A stretch of DNA of 9,849 nucleotides. It comes from an uncultured Eubacteriales bacterium. GTDB lineage: Bacteria; Bacillota; Clostridia; Lachnospirales; Lachnospiraceae. The stretch spans positions 1 to 9,849 of the forward strand of contig URMF01000077.1 of the NCBI GenBank assembly GCA_900548855.1, read 5' to 3'. The position numbers and the translations under genes are program-made. The notes beneath the pieces were generated by a model, which was given only the letters and a program-made list of their open reading frames with translations, was not told the DNA's origin and searched no databases. Positions 6,859 through 9,849 of the stretch are shown piece by piece; position 1 is the stretch's first letter, and each line of letters opens with the position of its first letter.

Positions 6859-6868
6859 TCAATCTTAC

Positions 6869-7477
6869 TTATTTTTTCAATTCATCCAGCGTTTTTTTAT
6901 AGGACGCCACAAAATCTGTAAAGAAAACCCGCACCTCTGGAAGGTCCATCTCTTTCAGTTTCCCGTAAATAGATGCCTTGGCACTAGCAAATTCCCTGTT
7001 TCCTGCCTTTTCCTCTTCAATGCATTTGATATAGGCAGATATCCGGTCTGCCGCCTTTACCAGCTTCCACAGGTATTCCTCCCCTTCCTGCGGAAACAGA
7101 ATTGACTCATACTCTTTTCTGAGATAATCCGGAAGCATGGACAACAGCTCCTTCGTTGCCTGTTTTTCCACATTTTTATATGCCTCTTTTGTATCTGTAT
7201 TATAATACTTAATAGGAGTTGGCATATCTCCAGTTATAATCTCCGTACAATCATGGTACATTCCAATTACTGCAGCCCGCTCAGCATTTAATTTACCGTT
7301 AAACTGCTTATTGCTAATCAATGCCAGAGCATGGGCAATCATGGAAACCTCCAGGGAATGCTCGCTGATATTTTCCGGATAGGAATTGCGCATCAGCGCC
7401 CACCGGTTTATATATTTCATCCTTGACATCATTGCGAAAAAAGGACTGTTATATTCCTTATATTCTTCTCTCTCCAT
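6869..7477 (-). CDS. yfbR: YfbR-type HD-domain 5'-deoxynucleotidase
   Basis: Predicted to hydrolyse deoxyribonucleoside 5'-monophosphates to deoxynucleosides (nucleotide-pool control, cytoplasm, divalent-metal dependent). 202 aa, close to E. coli YfbR (199 aa). From memory the similarity runs end to end: INRWALMR (23-30; YfbR INRWPLMR), the ENISEHSLEVSMIAHALA region (35-52), AERAAVIGMYHDCTEIITGD (65-84), PTPIKYYN, and AADRISAYIKCIEE (142-155). HD metal ligands fall at H40, H75, D76 and D144, with the RW pair at 25-26 and acidic E79. The start is ATG 7477, with AGGAG 5 bases ahead. The open frame extends to ATG 7507, which directly follows the upstream stop but has no ribosome site. It is the last gene before the glgA promoter, 30 bp downstream of the J-protein gene. 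Confidence 0.88.
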   Translation of the reverse strand: MEREEYKEYNSPFFAMMSRMKYINRWALMRNSYPENISEHSLEVSMIAHALALISNKQFNGKLNAERAAVIGMYHDCTEIITGDMPTPIKYYNTDTKEAYKNVEKQATKELLSMLPDYLRKEYESILFPQEGEEYLWKLVKAADRISAYIKCIEEEKAGNREFASAKASIYGKLKEMDLPEVRVFFTDFVASYKKTLDELKK

Positions 7478-7507
7478 AGTCTCTCCTCTCCAAACCCTCA
7501 AAATCAT

Positions 7508-8185
7508 TTAGTACATCCGTGGGCAACAGCCTCCTCCACAGCATAGATTGCAGAACAGATTTGCCAGACACAGCTTAAGACAGAAACCAGAACTGTCCAC
7601 TGTCGGCATTCCATACCCTGCACCACGGCTTGCATACCATGTCCCACCATTCTGCAATACATTATAAAACTGCTGGTATTCCGCATTTCCTGGCTCCATC
7701 TGCATAGCTGTCTGAATATGCTCCAGCGCTCTTGCCTGGTTACCGATACCATTATTTGCAACTGCAGAAATATAATACCATCTTCCGGTTTTATTCTCAA
7801 TATCCGATAACACCCGAAGGGCAGACTGATAGTCGCCGCCTCTGATATAATTCATTGCTGCATTCAGATAAGTTTCCCCTTTATCCTCTCCATAAGAACC
7901 ACTTTGTCCGGCATAACTGCTTCCGAAGCCACCAAAACCGCCAAAGCCACCATATCCTGTGTTTCCATAGGAATTTCCTGCTCCGCCATAGCCGCCTGCC
8001 TTTCCATCCATAATTGCCTGATAAGCCTGCTGGACCTCTTTAAATTTTTCCTCCGCCTGCTCCTTGTTGGGATTATTTATATTGGCATCTGGATGATATT
8101 TGCGGCTTAAATTTCGATATGCTCTTTTTATTTCCTCTTCTGATGCATCCGGGGATACACCTAATATATCATATGGACTTCTCAT
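7508..8185 (-). CDS. J-domain protein with Gly/Phe region, TPR-like helices and a cysteine-rich tail
   Basis: 225 aa. Residues 1-62 are a J domain (PYDILGVSPDASEEEIKRAY) with the intact HPD triplet at 31-33 that triggers DnaK ATPase. Residues 63-100 are a Gly/Tyr/Phe-rich linker containing three GGF units in a row (79-87), from a short tandem DNA repeat near 7923-7949. Residues 103-175 look like one to two TPR-type helical pairs (YLNAAMNYIRGGDYQSALRVL, then NNGIGNQARALEHIQTAMQMEPGN). The tail (202-225) carries seven cysteines at 202, 206, 212, 215, 216, 220 and 221 around CCGGGCC. The DnaJ zinc-finger and substrate domains are absent, so it is a specialised co-chaperone rather than DnaJ. GGAGG lies 6 bases before ATG 8185. 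It lies 36 bp after the DUF5685-like gene and 30 bp before yfbR. Confidence 0.85.
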   Translation of the reverse strand: MRSPYDILGVSPDASEEEIKRAYRNLSRKYHPDANINNPNKEQAEEKFKEVQQAYQAIMDGKAGGYGGAGNSYGNTGYGGFGGFGGFGSSYAGQSGSYGEDKGETYLNAAMNYIRGGDYQSALRVLSDIENKTGRWYYISAVANNGIGNQARALEHIQTAMQMEPGNAEYQQFYNVLQNGGTWYASRGAGYGMPTVDSSGFCLKLCLANLFCNLCCGGGCCPRMY

Positions 8186-8221
8186 GCTATGCCTCCAACC
8201 TGTTTATTATCCATTTCCAAC

Positions 8222-9076
8222 CTATATTAAATGCTCTTCTGCTTCCTTTTTCTGCTGGTTTCTTTTTTCCCTGGTTTCCTCATATTTTGTCCACACTCCG
8301 GAATAAATGATGTTCCGCAGTATTTCCACGTTTTCCAATATAGGTAATCTTTCAAATTCTCCTGCAAATTTCACTGCTGACATTTGAAGCAGCTGCCTTA
8401 CCCAGTCATCAAAACCCGTTTCCGTTTCTTTTTTCAAAAATGGATTAAAACTGCCGTTTTTCTTATCCTTTTCCAAATCATCATACGCATCCATGATATA
8501 AATGTATCTGCCCATAAAAAAGCCAATCTTCCGAAGGCCTTCTTCCCATTCATCCTGTCTTACCGCAAATATTTCTGCCAGCAGACGTCCAAAACACCCC
8601 GACAGGGCATCAATATCACTGCTTTCTTCCCGTTCCAGCGCTCCAAGACTGTCCAGATTTTCCCTGACTGCCTGCTCCTGTCTTGGATACAGAATCCCTA
8701 TATCCTTTACCTTTTCTTCAATACTTTTCCCATATAACGCTTTGCTAAGCTTTTTTTCATCCTGCACGTCATCCTTACATTTATACCAGGTAAGCAGTAA
8801 ATTCATATCTGCCACATAAGCAATCATTTCATTGCGTTTGACACGCTGTTTTTCCAAAGGATGCGCTATGCATCTGCATAAAGCTTCACTCTCCTCCGGT
8901 TCATAAAGTGCACTTAACATAAGCGCAAGAAACGTCATATCGTAGGTTAACGAGAACTGACCTCTCGCCCCACTTTTTTCCTGTAATGCCTTGCACAGCC
9001 CACAGTAATACCCACGGTATTCATAATATTCTCTTATTTTCAGCTCCGGCTTATTTACCACCACATAACCAAACAC
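8222..9076 (-). CDS. DUF5685-like helical protein with two Asp-rich motifs
   Basis: 284 aa, predicted almost all alpha-helical, no signal peptide. The N-terminus (MFGYVVVNKPELKIREYYEY, then YYCGLCKAL) matches my memory of the DUF5685 family of Clostridia. The function is unknown. Conserved-looking cysteines are C25-x2-C28 and C67-x-C69 followed by H72, a possible metal site. Two acidic motifs stand out: DDVQD (102-106) and DAYDDLEKD (196-204), which could be read as DDxxD-type metal/diphosphate motifs of all-alpha isoprenoid synthases (squalene/phytoene synthase fold). That is inference. The C-terminus is strongly charged. The start is GTG 9076, with AGGAG (9087-9083) 6 bases upstream. It sits between a zinc-ribbon membrane protein and the J-domain protein, likely one transcript. 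Confidence 0.75.
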   Translation of the reverse strand: MFGYVVVNKPELKIREYYEYRGYYCGLCKALQEKSGARGQFSLTYDMTFLALMLSALYEPEESEALCRCIAHPLEKQRVKRNEMIAYVADMNLLLTWYKCKDDVQDEKKLSKALYGKSIEEKVKDIGILYPRQEQAVRENLDSLGALEREESSDIDALSGCFGRLLAEIFAVRQDEWEEGLRKIGFFMGRYIYIMDAYDDLEKDKKNGSFNPFLKKETETGFDDWVRQLLQMSAVKFAGEFERLPILENVEILRNIIYSGVWTKYEETREKRNQQKKEAEEHLI

Positions 9077-9082
9077 TTTTTT

Positions 9083-9087
9083 CTCCT
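9083..9087 (-). promoter_or_regulatory. Ribosome binding site before the GTG start of the DUF5685-like gene
   Basis: AGGAG on the minus strand, 6 bases before GTG 9076. No ATG in frame lies between it and the family-typical N-terminus MFGY, so the GTG start is well supported. Confidence 0.75.
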
Positions 9088-9135
9088 GTCTTCAAGACTT
9101 CCAAAAACCTGCGCTTTTTACCGTTAAAACCAGCT

Positions 9136-9561
9136 TTAGCTTCTCTTTTTAAACTGATACTTGCATTTGGGACAGGTAATCATAATTTTTCCTTTTCCCT
9201 TTGGAATCCGGATTTTCTGTCCACACCTTCTGCATTTATAGATATGATATGGCTCTGCCGTCTGGTTACCATATTTAATACGGTATTTGATTTTTGCGAA
9301 AGCATTACGGATTCCAAATGTTGCATTTAAAAATTTCTCATTCTGCGCATAACGCTTCTGGATATTTTTTGAAAATATACGGACATAGGCATAAATAATA
9401 CATATCCAGCTTAATACCAGCAAGAAACGAAAGTGTAAAAACATGGTAACCAGAGCAATAAAGACACCTGTCCAAATCAGGCAGTTTGACAACTGGTCAA
9501 CACCATACCTTCCCTGCATAAACTGCAACACCTTCTGGCGAAATCCTGATTTCTGATTCAT
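9136..9561 (-). CDS. Small membrane protein with C-terminal zinc ribbon
   Basis: 141 aa. An N-terminal amphipathic part (FMQGRYGVDQLSNCL) is followed by two close hydrophobic segments (about 27-42 and 46-62), a basic cytoplasmic stretch, and a C-terminal zinc ribbon with ligands C110, C113, C130 and C133 (YKCRRCGQKIRIPKGKGK, then ITCPKCKYQF). Proteins of this layout are common in Firmicutes but have no assigned role. The ribbon resembles nucleic-acid or protein-binding rubredoxin-like knuckles. ATG 9561 was chosen because AAAGGAG (9577-9571) lies 9 bases upstream, inside the longer frame that would begin at 9594. It is the gene before the DUF5685-like gene (59 bp gap without a terminator). 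Confidence 0.75.
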   Translation of the reverse strand: MNQKSGFRQKVLQFMQGRYGVDQLSNCLIWTGVFIALVTMFLHFRFLLVLSWICIIYAYVRIFSKNIQKRYAQNEKFLNATFGIRNAFAKIKYRIKYGNQTAEPYHIYKCRRCGQKIRIPKGKGKIMITCPKCKYQFKKRS

Positions 9562-9616
9562 AGCATGACACTCCTTTAACTTAATAATTGTCAACTATAT
9601 ACCTTATTTGTGTCTA

Positions 9617-9849
9617 TTATATGTTCATTTCTTCCAATTTTATTTCACTTAAAGCAAAATATTCCAAAGTCGCCCTGCAGATTATATCCTGGTGAGTATC
9701 CACAAATGCCACATCATAAGTAAGGATTGTCCTTCCATTCTTTATCTCTGTTGTCAGAACCTTTAATTCCGCTTCTTCATCCACGGGATTCAAATAGTGG
9801 ATATGACCGGATATTGTTGTGACATATCTTCCATAGGTCATGGCAGCGG
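9617..9849 (-). CDS. Hotdog-fold thioesterase (PaaI-like), N-terminus beyond the window
   Basis: The visible C-terminal ~77 residues read as the second half of a PaaI/4-hydroxybenzoyl-CoA-thioesterase-like hotdog domain. TYGRYVTTISGHIHYLNPV corresponds to the central-helix end and the first long strand; a strand KNGRTILTYDVAFVD and a closing strand CRATLEYFAL follow. Hotdog thioesterases hydrolyse acyl-CoA or aryl-CoA; the substrate is not predictable here. An ATG exists at 9841, but the frame stays open to the edge (Ala-Ala codons before it) and the fold would lack its first strand and the catalytic helix, so this is a gene cut by the window rather than a 74-aa protein. It lies 55 bp before the zinc-ribbon gene, same strand. 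Confidence 0.65.
   Translation of the reverse strand, partial: AAMTYGRYVTTISGHIHYLNPVDEEAELKVLTTEIKNGRTILTYDVAFVDTHQDIICRATLEYFALSEIKLEEMNI

Noticed and set aside
6783..6868. T-box or riboswitch leader before glgA-serS
   Set aside because: The gap is 86 bp and is largely filled by the promoter and a 41-nt leader. No T-box sequence or specifier stem is visible.
7504..7800. 98-codon open frame on the minus strand within the J-protein gene
   Set aside because: It overlaps a well-supported gene in another frame and has no recognisable domain.
9562..9616. TTGACA at 9594-9589 (minus strand) as a -35 box for the zinc-ribbon gene
   Set aside because: The hexamer 17 bp downstream is GTGTCA, unlike a -10 box, and it overlaps the ribosome-site region.

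Overview
The window looks like chromosomal core DNA of a low-to-moderate GC Gram-positive anaerobe, most likely a Clostridia / Lachnospiraceae-type gut bacterium. The grounds are strong AGGAGG-type ribosome binding sites before nearly every gene, clear sigma-A promoters, and several small protein families I associate with Clostridia (a DUF5685-like protein, a J-domain protein with a cysteine-rich tail, a zinc-ribbon membrane protein). I see no insertion sequences, phage genes, integrases, CRISPR arrays or rRNA. The species assignment is inference only.

Layout from left to right. A tRNA-Val(TAC) runs off the left edge on the minus strand, with a near-consensus promoter at 82-110. Next is an AI-2E family (PF01594-type) membrane protein on the minus strand (145-1296). 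A 233-bp divergent control region follows. It holds one sigma-A-type promoter in each direction and a perfect dyad of the LysR-type T-N11-A form at 1429-1443. On the plus strand a two-gene unit follows: an AAA+ ATPase of the CbbX/SpoVK clade with an N-terminal helical (possibly TerB-like) domain, and a LysR-family regulator whose ATG overlaps the ATPase stop codon. The convergent gap to serS contains a 102-bp imperfect inverted repeat (3929-4030).

The rest is all on the minus strand. In transcription order (right to left) it holds: a hotdog-fold thioesterase cut by the right edge; a two-TM zinc-ribbon protein; a DUF5685-like protein with two Asp-rich motifs; a J-domain/G-F/TPR-like protein with a cysteine-string tail; a YfbR-type 5'-deoxynucleotidase; then, after a strong internal promoter (6830-6858), glycogen synthase (glgA) and a divergent seryl-tRNA synthetase (serS) 17 bp behind it. 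Spacings of 30-60 bp suggest the five genes upstream of the glgA promoter form one transcript, probably reading through into glgA-serS.

Most of the window is housekeeping. The two parts that look least explained are (1) the AI-2E transporter / AAA+ / LysR module around its shared control region, and (2) the zinc-ribbon / DUF5685 / J-protein cluster, in which the DUF5685-like protein carries DDxxD-type motifs reminiscent of all-alpha isoprenoid synthases. Several starts were moved from the longest open frame because the ribosome binding site lies inside it.
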